Shown piece after piece: positions 1 through 8,144 of a stretch of DNA of 48,889 nucleotides. Positions within the stretch are counted from its first letter, which is position 1. The number at the start of each line of letters is the position of its first letter. The position numbers and the translations under genes were made by a program. The stretch lies in NCBI RefSeq assembly GCF_023073315.1, contig NZ_JADPJH010000014.1, positions 403,791 through 452,679 of the forward strand, read 5' to 3'. The notes beneath the pieces were generated by a model. That model was not told where the DNA came from and did not search any database. It was given only the letters and a program-made list of their open reading frames with translations. This stretch comes from Bradyrhizobium sp. 1. Lineage in GTDB: Bacteria > Pseudomonadota > Alphaproteobacteria > Rhizobiales > Xanthobacteraceae.

Positions 1-292
1 CCCCGGGAAATGTGGCTGTCACGAGAACGTCGACATCGAGGGCGACCAGTTCAGCCGCCAGCGCCGGCAACCGGGTGTCGTCGCCGCTGGCGTCGCGATA
101 TTCGACATGAACGTTCTCGCCCTCAACCCAGCCGAGATCGCGGAGCGCCCCGAGAAACGCATCGACCTCTAGATTACGCGGTGGGGGCAGAAAAAGCCCA
201 ATGCGGGCGATTCGCTTCGCTTGCTCGGCCCGCGCCGCCATAGGTCGCGCCAATGCCGCACCAACCAGAGCCAAGAATTCACGTCGCTTCAT
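1..292 (-). CDS. ABC transporter substrate-binding protein, N-terminal part (cut by window edge)
   Basis: The frame is open from an ATG at 292 to the left edge, giving 97 residues. It begins MKRREFLALVGAALARPMAA, a twin-arginine-like or Sec-like leader typical of the many orphan ABC substrate-binding proteins of the COG2984 (TrpX-like) type in Bradyrhizobium. After the leader come IGLF, then LRDLGWVEGENV, EYR and LPALAAELVALDVDVLVT, the conserved start of that family. It would be a periplasmic ligand-binding protein. Its ligand and any permease partners lie outside the window. The assignment rests on family resemblance of the first third only. Confidence 0.75.
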   Translation of the reverse strand, partial: MKRREFLALVGAALARPMAARAEQAKRIARIGLFLPPPRNLEVDAFLGALRDLGWVEGENVHVEYRDASGDDTRLPALAAELVALDVDVLVTATFPG

Positions 293-400
293 GCCAACCT
301 CAATCTCATAACCTCGAGCAGAGGGTATGCAATTTTCGACATGGGTCCAAGCGAGCCGGTGTCCGCTCGGGGTCAGAAGCTGTCGATCCGGACGAAGCAG

Positions 401-474
401 CGCGTAGGATGGGTTGAGCACGTCGCGAAACCCATCTCACTGGGTTGCCGGCGCGACAGGTTGATGGGTTTCGT
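401..474. repeat. intergenic palindromic repeat (GGATGGGTT type)
   Basis: The stretch starts GTAGGATGGGTTGAGCACG, runs through GCGAAACCCATC and ends with GATGGGTTTCGTGCC. The GATGGGTTTCG and CGAAACCCATC arms are inverted copies. I recognise this as a very common intergenic palindrome in Bradyrhizobium, here partly degenerate. No protein is convincing across it. Confidence 0.6.
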
Positions 475-477
475 GCC

Positions 478-623
478 CTCTCGTGTCCCGGACGCGCTGC
501 AGCGTGAAACGCTGCTGCGCAGAGCCGGGACCCAGAAAGCAACACAACACGATGCGGAGACGTGGGCCCCGGCTCTGCAGCGCTCCGCTGAAGAAGCGCT
601 GCGCTGCGTCCGGGGCACGAGAG
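478..623. repeat. 146-bp imperfect palindromic repeat, copy A
   Basis: It starts CTCTCGTGTCCCGGACGCGC and ends with GCGTCCGGGGCACGAGAG, so the ends are inverted copies of each other. An internal segment reads GACGTGGGCCCCGGCTCTGC. A second copy in the same orientation lies at 48127-48273, sharing the ends and the internal segment. It is noncoding: the open frames across it are low-complexity and repeat-derived. It fills most of the gap between the two flanking genes together with the repeat at 401-474. Confidence 0.8.
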
Positions 624-757
624 CTGGGCTAAGCCAGCCGAGTTGCTGGAATTGTCGCATCCGCCATGCGCGCAGAACACGACGTCGATGCCGACGCGCT
701 CGATATCAAAAGTGGCCTGAAGCAGACGAACGTCGCGACAAGCGGACGCCCGGATCG

Positions 758-1270
758 TCATTTCGCCCGCTTGAACACCAGCTCCAGCGTGATGCCGGCG
801 GGGGTGCGTGGATTTGTAAACTTCAATTCGTCATTGGTAATCGATGTCACGATCCGGCGTTGATTTGGCCGTCCGACCAAGTTGGGAAACGAACTTGTCT
901 CGATGTTGACGTGGATCGTGCTCGTGCCATCGTCCACCGTGTATGTCCCGGTGTAGGCAACGACACCTGATGCGATCGCCATTGCCTCCTCGGGGGACGG
1001 CAGCGCAGAGTCGCCCGATGCATACTTTGGGGCGTCGGATCGCACAGTGATGAAATGGAAGCGACCATCGGCGGTATAGGTGACAGCGCCTTGCAGCTTC
1101 GGCCGCTCCACGGCACTCCCGTCCTCGCGTGTGCCGGTGCTGGATACGTAAATCCAGGTACCAATCAGCTGATCCCTCAGAGACTTTCCCTGGGAAATGC
1201 CATCGTCCGGGAATGCTGCAACCGAGATCACTGCCGTCGCGCAAAGTCCAAGTGCATACCGCCTGTTCAT
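758..1270 (-). CDS. secreted lipocalin-like domain protein
   Basis: The product is 170 residues. It begins with MNRRYALGLCATAVISVAAF, a likely signal peptide. The mature part has LIGTWIYVSS, then a YTADGRFHF segment, AYTGTYTVDDG and a closing LELVFKR strand, the order seen in lipocalin-like (Lipocalin_5, PF13924) proteins. These are small beta-barrels, probably periplasmic here, with unknown ligands. The ATG at 1270 was chosen over a longer in-frame extension because it directly precedes the signal peptide. It follows the winged-helix regulator on the same strand after about 115 bp, so co-transcription is possible but unproven. Confidence 0.7.
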   Translation of the reverse strand: MNRRYALGLCATAVISVAAFPDDGISQGKSLRDQLIGTWIYVSSTGTREDGSAVERPKLQGAVTYTADGRFHFITVRSDAPKYASGDSALPSPEEAMAIASGVVAYTGTYTVDDGTSTIHVNIETSSFPNLVGRPNQRRIVTSITNDELKFTNPRTPAGITLELVFKRAK

Positions 1271-1385
1271 GAAACCCCCTGCTTTTTGGCAATGCCGCAA
1301 GGTACCCATCGCTGCGACTGACAGCAATGGGCCACAACCTGCTGAGCTGCTCGAGGTCGACGATGGGCCGATAAATGTTGGCAGA

Positions 1386-2939
1386 TCATTCCGGCAGCCC
1401 AGATGCGCGCAGGGCATTGCCCAGCTTCGACGCCAATTCGGGCGCGCAATCCACGCCGGTGAGCTGTCCGCTGACGCGGAAGCCAGGCTGCAATTCCAGC
1501 ACGCAAGCTGCCGCGGCCCGGGCCTCTTCCATCCGTCCGAGCGCGACGAGCGATGCGGCGAGTTGTACCCAGGTAATGCTATGAGCTGGATTGGCCAGGT
1601 TAGATTTGTAAGCAGCGCCGGCGGCCTCGGCGTAGCGATCACAATTGAAGTGACCGAGCGCCTGCGCGTCGTAAGCCGCAAATGCCCAGGGATCGAACGG
1701 ACTCAAGCGAATGCCGCGCTCGCTCCAATCGATTGCACGCTCCGCCTCGCCCGCCCACCCGGCGACGACGCTTCCGAGGATCCAGGCAAGCGCGGTTGAT
1801 GGGCTCAAGGCAAGCGCCGCTTCGAAGGCTGCGAAAGCTGCCTGGCGGTCGTGCCCGTCCATCCCGAGCGAGAACCCCGCAAAGGTAAGTGCCAGCGCAT
1901 CGTCGCGGCCGTGCTCGATTGCGAGGCGCGCGTGCCGCACTGACGCCAGGCGGTCCTCCTCCTTCAGCCCCGCGCGCAGAAAGCGGTTATGATGGCTCAT
2001 CGCGGCCAGTCCATGGGCGAGTGCGTAGGTGGGTTCGAGACTAAGGGCGCGCCCCAGTTGTGTCAGAGCGACCGTGGCACGATCGGGCATTCCGGAGTCA
2101 ACATCCGGCTGCGCACGCAGTACGAGCTCATAGGCATCAAGGCTGTCGGGGCGTTTGCGGCGGATGCGCTCGACCTCGGCGCGGCGCAAGCTCGGCTCGA
2201 TTGCGCCGACCACGGCAAGCGCGATCTCATCCTGCAGGAGAAACAGATCGCCGGCGGTGCGGTCGTAGCGTTCGGCCCAGATCTGCGCACCACTTGTGGC
2301 GTCGGCGAGCTGCGCGTTGATGCGGACACGATCGTCGACGCGGCGGACGCTTCCTTGCAGGACATAACGCACGCCGAGGTCGCGGCCGACTTGCTTGACA
2401 TCGGCGCTACGACCACGCCAAACAAAGCTCGAGCTACGAGCGATCACGAACAGCCACCTGATGCGCGACAGTCCGGTGATGATTTCGTCGACCATGCCGT
2501 CGGCGAACCAGGCGGCTTCGCCCGATTGTTCGAACGGTAGCACCGCGATCGAAGGTTTTGCCGGCACAGCAAGCGCGGTCGGTTGGGGAGCGTCGGCTGC
2601 ATTCGCATCGACGCGCGTCACCGGCGGTCCGATATAGCGATAGCCGCGACGTGGCAGCGTCTCGATCCAGCGTCCTCCCTCGCCCGGCTCGAGCGCGCGG
2701 CGAAGCGCCGCAATCTGCACAGTGAGATTGCTGTCCTCAACGATGAGCCCGGGCCATGCGGCGTCGATCAGCGCGTCCTTGCTGACGGGCGTTGCTGCGC
2801 GCTCGAGCAGAAGGCGCAGCAGCGACGCGCCGCGCCGGCCGAGCAAGCTCGTGACACCTTCGCAAAGCAGCGCGCCGGTGTCGGCATAGAGGGCAAAGGA
2901 GCCGAACCTGTAGGTTGCTGGTGCGGGTTGCTCGGTCAT
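1386..2939 (-). CDS. winged-helix transcriptional regulator with TolB/TPR-type sensor half
   Basis: The protein has 517 residues. Residues 10-105 form an OmpR/CadC-like winged helix (YRFGSFALYAD at the start, RWIETLPRRGYRYIG at the recognition wing). A linker is followed by SIAVLPFEQSGEAAWFADGM, GVRYVLQGSVR and RINAQLADATSGAQIWAERY, the adenylate-cyclase-associated/TolB-like FlgO-type fold, then TPR-like helices to the end. It has no receiver domain, so its signal is not phosphorylation of an Asp. ATG 2939 was preferred to a TTG at 3023 because the fold starts soon after it. It is divergent from the cupin gene, a natural target along with the lipocalin-like gene downstream. The target is inferred. 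Confidence 0.8.
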   Translation of the reverse strand: MTEQPAPATYRFGSFALYADTGALLCEGVTSLLGRRGASLLRLLLERAATPVSKDALIDAAWPGLIVEDSNLTVQIAALRRALEPGEGGRWIETLPRRGYRYIGPPVTRVDANAADAPQPTALAVPAKPSIAVLPFEQSGEAAWFADGMVDEIITGLSRIRWLFVIARSSSFVWRGRSADVKQVGRDLGVRYVLQGSVRRVDDRVRINAQLADATSGAQIWAERYDRTAGDLFLLQDEIALAVVGAIEPSLRRAEVERIRRKRPDSLDAYELVLRAQPDVDSGMPDRATVALTQLGRALSLEPTYALAHGLAAMSHHNRFLRAGLKEEDRLASVRHARLAIEHGRDDALALTFAGFSLGMDGHDRQAAFAAFEAALALSPSTALAWILGSVVAGWAGEAERAIDWSERGIRLSPFDPWAFAAYDAQALGHFNCDRYAEAAGAAYKSNLANPAHSITWVQLAASLVALGRMEEARAAAACVLELQPGFRVSGQLTGVDCAPELASKLGNALRASGLPE

Positions 2940-3037
2940 TTCGGTGACATTTTGCAACAATTTCGGAAGTGTTTCACGACCTTTGGATGGCCGACCGGCA
3001 GATTCAGGCACCTTGATCACCAATCTGGAGAGTCATC

Positions 3038-3496
3038 ATGAGCCGACAGCCGATTATTCGACGCCCCGGCGAAGGCAAATCCATCAAACTGGCCGGCCAA
3101 CCGATGGGGTTTCTGGTCACCGGCAGTGATACCCGGCACACCTCAATGTTCGAGTGGACCATCCCACCCGGCTTCGCCACCGGTCTGCATGTCCATCGCG
3201 TGCAGGAGGAAACATTCTATGTCCTGGAGGGCGAGTGCGACTGGCAGGTTGGAGACGAACGCGTGCGCGCGATTCCCGGCACTTATCTGTTCTTGCCGCC
3301 GGGCGTGCCGCACAATATCGCCAACGGGTCCGCAACGGTCGCGCGCGTGCTCATGACAGTGTCTCCGCCCGGTCACGAGCGCTATTTCGAGGAGCTGTCC
3401 GAGACAGTGGCACGAGGCGGTGCGGCGGACCCGGCGGCAATCGCAGAGTTGCGGGCTCGCTATGACACCGAACAGCTCTCGGCACTCAAAAGCTAG
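3038..3496 (+). CDS. cupin domain protein
   Basis: The product is 152 residues with one cupin barrel. Motif 1 is visible as G-LHVHRVQEETFYVLEG and motif 2 as PGTYLFLPPGVPHNIAN, which supply the His/Glu/His ligands for a metal. It lacks a signal peptide and is likely cytoplasmic. A GGAG ribosome site lies 7 bases before the ATG. Many single-domain cupins of this size are quercetinase-like dioxygenases or small-molecule isomerases, but the substrate cannot be read from sequence. It shares a promoter region with the divergent winged-helix regulator. Confidence 0.8.
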   Translation: MSRQPIIRRPGEGKSIKLAGQPMGFLVTGSDTRHTSMFEWTIPPGFATGLHVHRVQEETFYVLEGECDWQVGDERVRAIPGTYLFLPPGVPHNIANGSATVARVLMTVSPPGHERYFEELSETVARGGAADPAAIAELRARYDTEQLSALKS

Positions 3497-3568
3497 CGAC
3501 GACCGCAAACGGGCAATTCATCCGCTCGCGCTCACCGAGTCACCGCAAGCGGACGCCCGCACGCCCCC

Positions 3569-4807
3569 TTACGCCGTCCGCAACACCGGCGCCGGCGGCT
3601 GCGACGGCCGGATCAGCGCGAACGCGACCTGGATGATGCCGCCGGCGAGGCCCAGCGCGACGCCGATGCGCCAGGCCATGGTGTAGGACCCGAGCGCGTC
3701 GTAGATCAACCCTCCCCCGTAGGCGCCGAGGAAGCTGCCGATCTGGTGGCTCATGAAGGCGAGGCCCTGGATCATCGCCTGCCAGCGCAGGCCGAACATC
3801 TCGGCAACCGCGCCCGCGACCAGCGGGCCGACGCCCATCCAAAGGAAACCCATGATCGCGCCGAACAGCAGCGTCGAGGCCGGCGTCGCCGGCAGCATGA
3901 AGTACCAGGCGAGCGCGAGCGAGCGCAGGACATAGATGCCGCCCAGCAGCGCCAGCTTGTTCCAGCGCTGGCCGGCCCAGCCGAAGAACAGCGAGCCCAG
4001 CACGTTGAAGCCGCCGATCATGCCGAGCGTCTGCGCGCTCAGCATCGGATCGAGGCCGCAGATGGCGAGATAGGACGGCAGATGCGTGGTGAGGAAGACG
4101 AGCTGCATGCCGCAGACGAGATAGGCGCAGGTCATCACCACGAAGGACGCGTTACCGAACGCGGTCTTCGCCGCCGTCATGGCCGTTGCATCGCTGATGT
4201 CATCGGCGGCCGGCTTCGGCAGCGGAATCGCATCGACGCGGCCGGCGTACCAGGCCGCGGGAATCATCAGCACCGACATCACTACGAAGCCGGCGAGCCC
4301 GACGCGCCAGCCAAATCCTTCATTGAGCATCTGCCCGAGCGGCGCCGACAGCAGCGCGCCGAGCGAACCCGCGCCGGAGACGATGCCGAGCACGGTCGAG
4401 CGCACCGTCGCGGGTACCGCGCGCGCGGCCACCGACATCGCGATCGCGGCCGCGGTGCAGGCGAGCGAGGTGCCGATCAGCACGCCGGCGCCGATCATGA
4501 TGGCGACGAGACCGTTCGCGGTCGCCATCAGCACCAGGCCCGCGATGTACATGAACGATCCCACGATCATGATCGGACGGAAGCCGTAGCGCGTGGTCAT
4601 CGCGCCGGCGAGCGGCTGGAGAAAGCCCCAGGCGAGGTTCTGCACGGCGAGCGCCAGCGTGAAATCCGAGATCGAAAGGTGGATGTCATGCGTCAAGGGC
4701 TGCATGAAGATGCCGAGGCTCTGCCGCAACCCCATGCTCAGCGTCAGCATGATCGAGGCGCCGATCAGGATTGGCAACGTCGGACGCAGGACCTGCAACA
4801 GGGGCAT
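3569..4807 (-). CDS. MFS transporter
   Basis: The product is a 412-residue integral membrane protein with about 12 hydrophobic segments. The first is around residues 10-30, and an amphipathic central loop rich in Asp and Ala separates the two halves. ATG 4807 is preceded by a strong GAGGGAGA ribosome site, so it beats a GTG 21 bases upstream. Composition and length fit the major facilitator superfamily. The divergent TetR gene and the palindrome between them suggest an exporter induced by its own substrate. The substrate is unknown. Confidence 0.85.
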   Translation of the reverse strand: MPLLQVLRPTLPILIGASIMLTLSMGLRQSLGIFMQPLTHDIHLSISDFTLALAVQNLAWGFLQPLAGAMTTRYGFRPIMIVGSFMYIAGLVLMATANGLVAIMIGAGVLIGTSLACTAAAIAMSVAARAVPATVRSTVLGIVSGAGSLGALLSAPLGQMLNEGFGWRVGLAGFVVMSVLMIPAAWYAGRVDAIPLPKPAADDISDATAMTAAKTAFGNASFVVMTCAYLVCGMQLVFLTTHLPSYLAICGLDPMLSAQTLGMIGGFNVLGSLFFGWAGQRWNKLALLGGIYVLRSLALAWYFMLPATPASTLLFGAIMGFLWMGVGPLVAGAVAEMFGLRWQAMIQGLAFMSHQIGSFLGAYGGGLIYDALGSYTMAWRIGVALGLAGGIIQVAFALIRPSQPPAPVLRTA

Positions 4808-4867
4808 TTCGTTCTCCCTCGTGGGCACGGCGCGCGCGCCGGCGTCTGCAATTCGCCTTGATTTTGG

Positions 4868-4885
4868 TTACACAGACCTGTGTAA
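4868..4885. promoter_or_regulatory. perfect 18-bp palindrome, likely TetR operator
   Basis: TTACACAG-AC-CTGTGTAA is a perfect 8-bp inverted repeat with a 2-bp spacer. It lies between the divergent MFS gene (ATG at 4807) and TetR gene (ATG at 4937), where TetR-family repressors usually control both directions. The assignment is by position and symmetry. Confidence 0.7.
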
Positions 4886-4936
4886 TTAGGCTATGAAAGG
4901 TACACGCTGTCAAGCGAACAGGATGCACGCTGCCGC

Positions 4937-5506
4937 ATGGCTCCCCCGCCCGCCCCACAGACGATGAAAGAGCGGATCCTCGCGACCGCCGACAAGCTGT
5001 TCTATCTGCAAGGCATTCGCGCCATCGGCGTCGACACCATTGCAGCCGAGATCGGCATCTCCAAGCGCACGCTCTACAACCACTTCCCGTCCAAGGACGC
5101 GCTGATCGCGGCCTATCTCGAGCGCCGCTTCGTAGCTCCGCGTCCCTCCGACAAGCCGCCGGCCGAGCAGATCCTGGCCACCTTCGATTCGCTGGAGCGC
5201 CGGTTTGCCGCCAAGGATTTTCGCGGCTGCCCGTTCGTGAATGCGGTCGCCGAGCTCGGGCCGACTGACCGCGCCGTCAAGAAGATCGCAATCGCCTTCA
5301 AGGAAAGCCGCCGGGTGTGGTTTCGTGACCGGCTGAACGAGCTCGGTGTTGCCGACGCAGAGGCGCTCGCGACGCAGCTCGTGCTGCTGGTCGATGGCTC
5401 CATCGCGCAGGACCTGGTGCGCGACGATCCCGCGATGGCGCGCGCAGCGAAGGAAGCGGCGAAGGTGCTGCTGCGGAATGCGGGGGTGGATGTGGGGGTG
5501 CGGTAA
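4937..5506 (+). CDS. TetR/AcrR family transcriptional regulator
   Basis: The protein has 189 residues. The N-terminal helix-turn-helix is clear at residues 10-57: KERILATADKLFYLQGIRAI, then VDTIAAEIGISKRTLYNHFP. The rest is a helical ligand-binding domain with a FRGCPFVNAVAEL segment, a signature of the subgroup that carries a CPF-N motif. It is divergent from the MFS gene with a perfect palindrome between them, so it probably represses the exporter and itself. The inducer is unknown. Confidence 0.88.
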   Translation: MAPPPAPQTMKERILATADKLFYLQGIRAIGVDTIAAEIGISKRTLYNHFPSKDALIAAYLERRFVAPRPSDKPPAEQILATFDSLERRFAAKDFRGCPFVNAVAELGPTDRAVKKIAIAFKESRRVWFRDRLNELGVADAEALATQLVLLVDGSIAQDLVRDDPAMARAAKEAAKVLLRNAGVDVGVR

Positions 5507-5566
5507 AGCCCGCTGTGACGCGGGACAAGCGCACGCCACACTAACCGCCGTCACCGCATTTCACGG

Positions 5567-5677
5567 TGTCATGCCCCGCGAAGGCGGGCATCCAGTATTC
5601 CAGAGACAGCGAAGCTAGAACCGAGAGGCCGCGGCGTACTGGATTCCCGCCTGCGCGCGCCTTCGCGGGGAATGATA
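5567..5677. repeat. intergenic palindromic repeat (CCCCGCGAAGGCGGG type)
   Basis: The left arm reads TGCCCCGCGAAGGCGGGCAT followed by CCAGTA. The right arm reads TACTGGATTCCCGCC and closes with CCTTCGCGGGG, the inverse of the left. This is a widespread alphaproteobacterial intergenic repeat. It occupies the middle of the 343-bp gap between the TetR gene and pleD. The remaining bases, 5678-5849, are AT-richer and hold no gene that I can see. Confidence 0.75.
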
Positions 5678-5849
5678 GCGAGGTTGTGGCAAATTCGGAA
5701 TTATAGAATAATACTCCTGTTTTGCCCGACGTGTCAAACGGAGTCTACTTGCCCGCTCAAACAAGCTTGCCACCCGCGTAACCCATTGATCCGACTAGCG
5801 CCGGCTACTGTGCATGGGGTTGTTTTCGCAATTCTTGTTGCAGGCAGCC

Positions 5850-7223
5850 TCACGCCGCGTGCGAGACCACCCGGTTGCGGCCATCGTGCTTGGCGCGGTA
5901 CAGCGCGGTGTCGGCGCGCTTGAGGACGTCGGCCACCGCCTCGCCCTTCTGCTCCAGCGTGGTCAGGCCGATCGAGATCGTGACCTCGATGCGCTTGGTG
6001 CCCTTGTGGACGGCGAACGGCTCGCCCGCGATCGAGCGGCGCAGCCGCTCGGCGACCATGCCGGCGACGTGCAGGTCGGTCTCCGGCATCACGATGACGA
6101 ACTCCTCGCCGCCGTAGCGGCAGGCGAGATCGATGCCGCGAATCGACTTGCGCACCCGCACCGCGAATTCCCGCAGCACGTCATCGCCGGCGTCGTGGCC
6201 GTAATTGTCGTTGATCGACTTGAAATAGTCGATGTCGAGGATCATCAGCGCCAGCGGCTTGCCGCGGGTCGAGGCCTGTTCGGCGAGCGTTGCGAGATGG
6301 CTCTCCATGTAGCGGCGATTGTGCAGGCCCGTGAGCGCGTCGGTGATCGCCATCTCGATCGAGTTCTGCACGTTGTCACGGAGATGATCGGTGTAGCGGC
6401 GGCGGCGGATCTGGGTGCGGGCGCGCGCCAGCAGCTCGGTCTTGTCGATGGGCCGCAGCAGGTAATCGTTGACGCCGATCTCGAGGCCGCGGAGCAGCCG
6501 GGTCGAGTTCTCGGGGTCGGCGATCGCCAGGATCGGCACGTGGCGCGTGCGCTCCAGCGAGCGCGCCTGGCTGCAGAGCCGCAGGCCATCGAAATTGTTG
6601 AGGTCGAGCGAGACGATCAGCAAGTCGTAATTGCCTTCGGCGGCGTGGAACAGCGCTTCCGTCGGGTTCGGCTCGACGTCGACGGTGTGCTCGGCCGCGA
6701 GCAGGCTCGCCAGCCGCTCATAGGAGGACTGGCGGTCGTCGACCAGCAGGATGCGGCCGCCCTTGCCGGTGTCGGAGACGGCGCTGCGCTCGGGCGCCTG
6801 CATGCCGATCTCGAGCGAGGTGATGGCGCGCATGCGCAGCTCATCCGTCATCATCTTCAGCCGCGTCAGCGAGCGCACGCGCGCGATCAGCACGACGTCG
6901 GAGACGGGCTTTGTCAGGAAATCGTCGGCGCCGGCTTCGAGCCCGCGGTTACGGTCGGCGGGGCTGTCGAGCGCGGTGACCATCACGACGGGAATGTGGT
7001 GCGTCGCCGGATCGGTCTTCAGGCGGCGGCAGACTTCAAAGCCATCCATGTCGGGCATCATCACGTCGAGCAGGATGATGTCGCATTCGGCGCGGCTGGC
7101 CAGCGCCAGCGCCTCGGTGCCGTTCGAGGCGGTCATCACGTCGAAATATTCGGCCGACAGACGGGCCTCTAGCAGCTTGACGTTGGCAGGAACGTCATCG
7201 ACGACCAGGATACGCGCGGACAC
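5850..7223 (-). CDS. pleD: PleD: response regulator diguanylate cyclase
   Basis: PleD makes cyclic di-GMP when phosphorylated and drives the motile-to-sessile pole change in alphaproteobacteria. The 457 residues hold receiver 1 (phosphoacceptor D53 in LLDVMMPD), receiver 2 (about 156-275) and a GGDEF domain (about 290-455). The active site is GGEEF at 371-375, and an inhibitory RxxD site is present at R362-D365, so product inhibition is expected. Length matches Caulobacter PleD (about 454). The start is GTG at 7223, 14 bp after the divK stop, so the pair forms an operon. Its enzyme activity and cell-cycle role are family knowledge. Confidence 0.95.
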   Translation of the reverse strand: MSARILVVDDVPANVKLLEARLSAEYFDVMTASNGTEALALASRAECDIILLDVMMPDMDGFEVCRRLKTDPATHHIPVVMVTALDSPADRNRGLEAGADDFLTKPVSDVVLIARVRSLTRLKMMTDELRMRAITSLEIGMQAPERSAVSDTGKGGRILLVDDRQSSYERLASLLAAEHTVDVEPNPTEALFHAAEGNYDLLIVSLDLNNFDGLRLCSQARSLERTRHVPILAIADPENSTRLLRGLEIGVNDYLLRPIDKTELLARARTQIRRRRYTDHLRDNVQNSIEMAITDALTGLHNRRYMESHLATLAEQASTRGKPLALMILDIDYFKSINDNYGHDAGDDVLREFAVRVRKSIRGIDLACRYGGEEFVIVMPETDLHVAGMVAERLRRSIAGEPFAVHKGTKRIEVTISIGLTTLEQKGEAVADVLKRADTALYRAKHDGRNRVVSHAA

Positions 7224-7237
7224 TGTGAACTCACTTC

Positions 7238-7603
7238 CTATCCGATAAAACGCCGGACCGTCTCAATGAATTTGCCGACCGAGATCGGCTTGGACAAATA
7301 GGCCTCGCAGCCGCCCTCGCGGATGCGTTCTTCGTCGCCCTTCATCGCGAACGCGGTGACCGCGACGACGGGAATGGAACGCAGCTCCGGATCGTCCTTG
7401 ATCCAGCGCGTGACCTCGAGGCCGGAGACCTGCGGCAATTGGATATCCATCAGCACGAGGTCGGGCCGCATCTTGCGAACGAGGTCGAGCGCCTCATATC
7501 CGTTGCTGGTGCCGGAGGTCTGGTAGCCGTGCGCCTCCAACAGGTCGCGGAAGAGCTTCATGTTGAGCTCGTTGTCTTCCACGATCAGGACGGTCTTAGC
7601 CAT
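7238..7603 (-). CDS. divK: DivK: single-domain response regulator of the cell cycle
   Basis: The 121-residue protein is a lone receiver domain: acidic pocket VEDN near the start, phosphoacceptor D53 in LVLMDIQLP, then VVAVTAFAM and the conserved lysine in YLSKPIS. In Caulobacter and Rhizobiales, DivK is phosphorylated by PleC/DivJ-type kinases and indirectly inhibits the CtrA pathway. It precedes pleD in a two-gene operon. A strong ribosome site (GGAGGG) lies just upstream of the ATG. A cluster of GANTC sites lies about 75-95 bp upstream. Confidence 0.95.
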   Translation of the reverse strand: MAKTVLIVEDNELNMKLFRDLLEAHGYQTSGTSNGYEALDLVRKMRPDLVLMDIQLPQVSGLEVTRWIKDDPELRSIPVVAVTAFAMKGDEERIREGGCEAYLSKPISVGKFIETVRRFIG

Positions 7604-7677
7604 CCCGCCCTCCTGTTGGTCCTGACGACCGATGCATGTGACGCCTCAGGCGCCGCTATCAGGCGCTTCGAAAACTG

Positions 7678-7699
7678 GATTCAAACTAGACTCGGATTC
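7678..7699. promoter_or_regulatory. cluster of three GANTC (CcrM) sites upstream of divK
   Basis: GATTC at 7678, GACTC at 7689 and GATTC at 7695 fall within 22 bp; a fourth, GACTC, is at 7771. GANTC is the target of the CcrM cell-cycle methyltransferase. The cluster lies between the divergent divK and DUF3572 genes and near a CGTTAAAC that could be a CtrA half-site. Confidence 0.5.
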
Positions 7700-7811
7700 G
7701 CTTGAGTTTCGTTAAACCCGAGGGGCGACTTTCTGCGATGTGGTTTCCAGTTGCTTGTCTGCGGTCTTGAGACTCGGGCATGATGGATTTCAAAGTAGAC
7801 ACCGAAAGTTA

Positions 7812-8144
7812 ATGGAAAGGCAAACCGGACCCTTGAAAAAGCCTGTTCACAACCCTCGCGAAGTCGCTGAAATCGTTGCGATTCAGGCGCTGTCCTTCGT
7901 TGCCGGCGATCCCGAGCGACTCGGCCTGTTCCTGGCCGAGACAGGTGTCGGTCCGGAGACGCTTCGGAACGCTGCCTCGGACCCGAATTTCCTGCTCAGC
8001 GTGCTCGACTTCGTGCTGCGCGATGACGACACCGTGAAGGCCTTTGCCAAGGCCTCGGAGCTGCATCCAACCAATGTTGCCGCAGCGCGGCAGGTGCTGG
8101 GCGACGCGCTCGGCGACCGGACCTGGGAGCGCGACGTGCCGTGA
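7812..8144 (+). CDS. DUF3572 family protein
   Basis: The product is 110 residues and highly helical: AEIVAIQALSFVAGDPERL, FLAETGVGPETLR, then FLLSVLDFVLRDD. This matches DUF3572 (PF12096), a small alphaproteobacterial family of unknown function. The ATG at 7812 was chosen over an in-frame upstream start. Its stop overlaps the GTG start of dinB by four bases (GTGA), so the two are translationally coupled. The pairing suggests a link to translesion synthesis or DNA damage, but nothing in the sequence proves it. Confidence 0.8.
   Translation: MERQTGPLKKPVHNPREVAEIVAIQALSFVAGDPERLGLFLAETGVGPETLRNAASDPNFLLSVLDFVLRDDDTVKAFAKASELHPTNVAAARQVLGDALGDRTWERDVP

Noticed and set aside
306..761. A 151-codon minus-strand frame between the first two genes
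   Set aside because: It crosses two palindromic repeats and has the composition of translated repeat DNA.
5814..7172. 452-codon open frame on the plus strand
   Set aside because: It is antisense to pleD, whose motifs are all intact.
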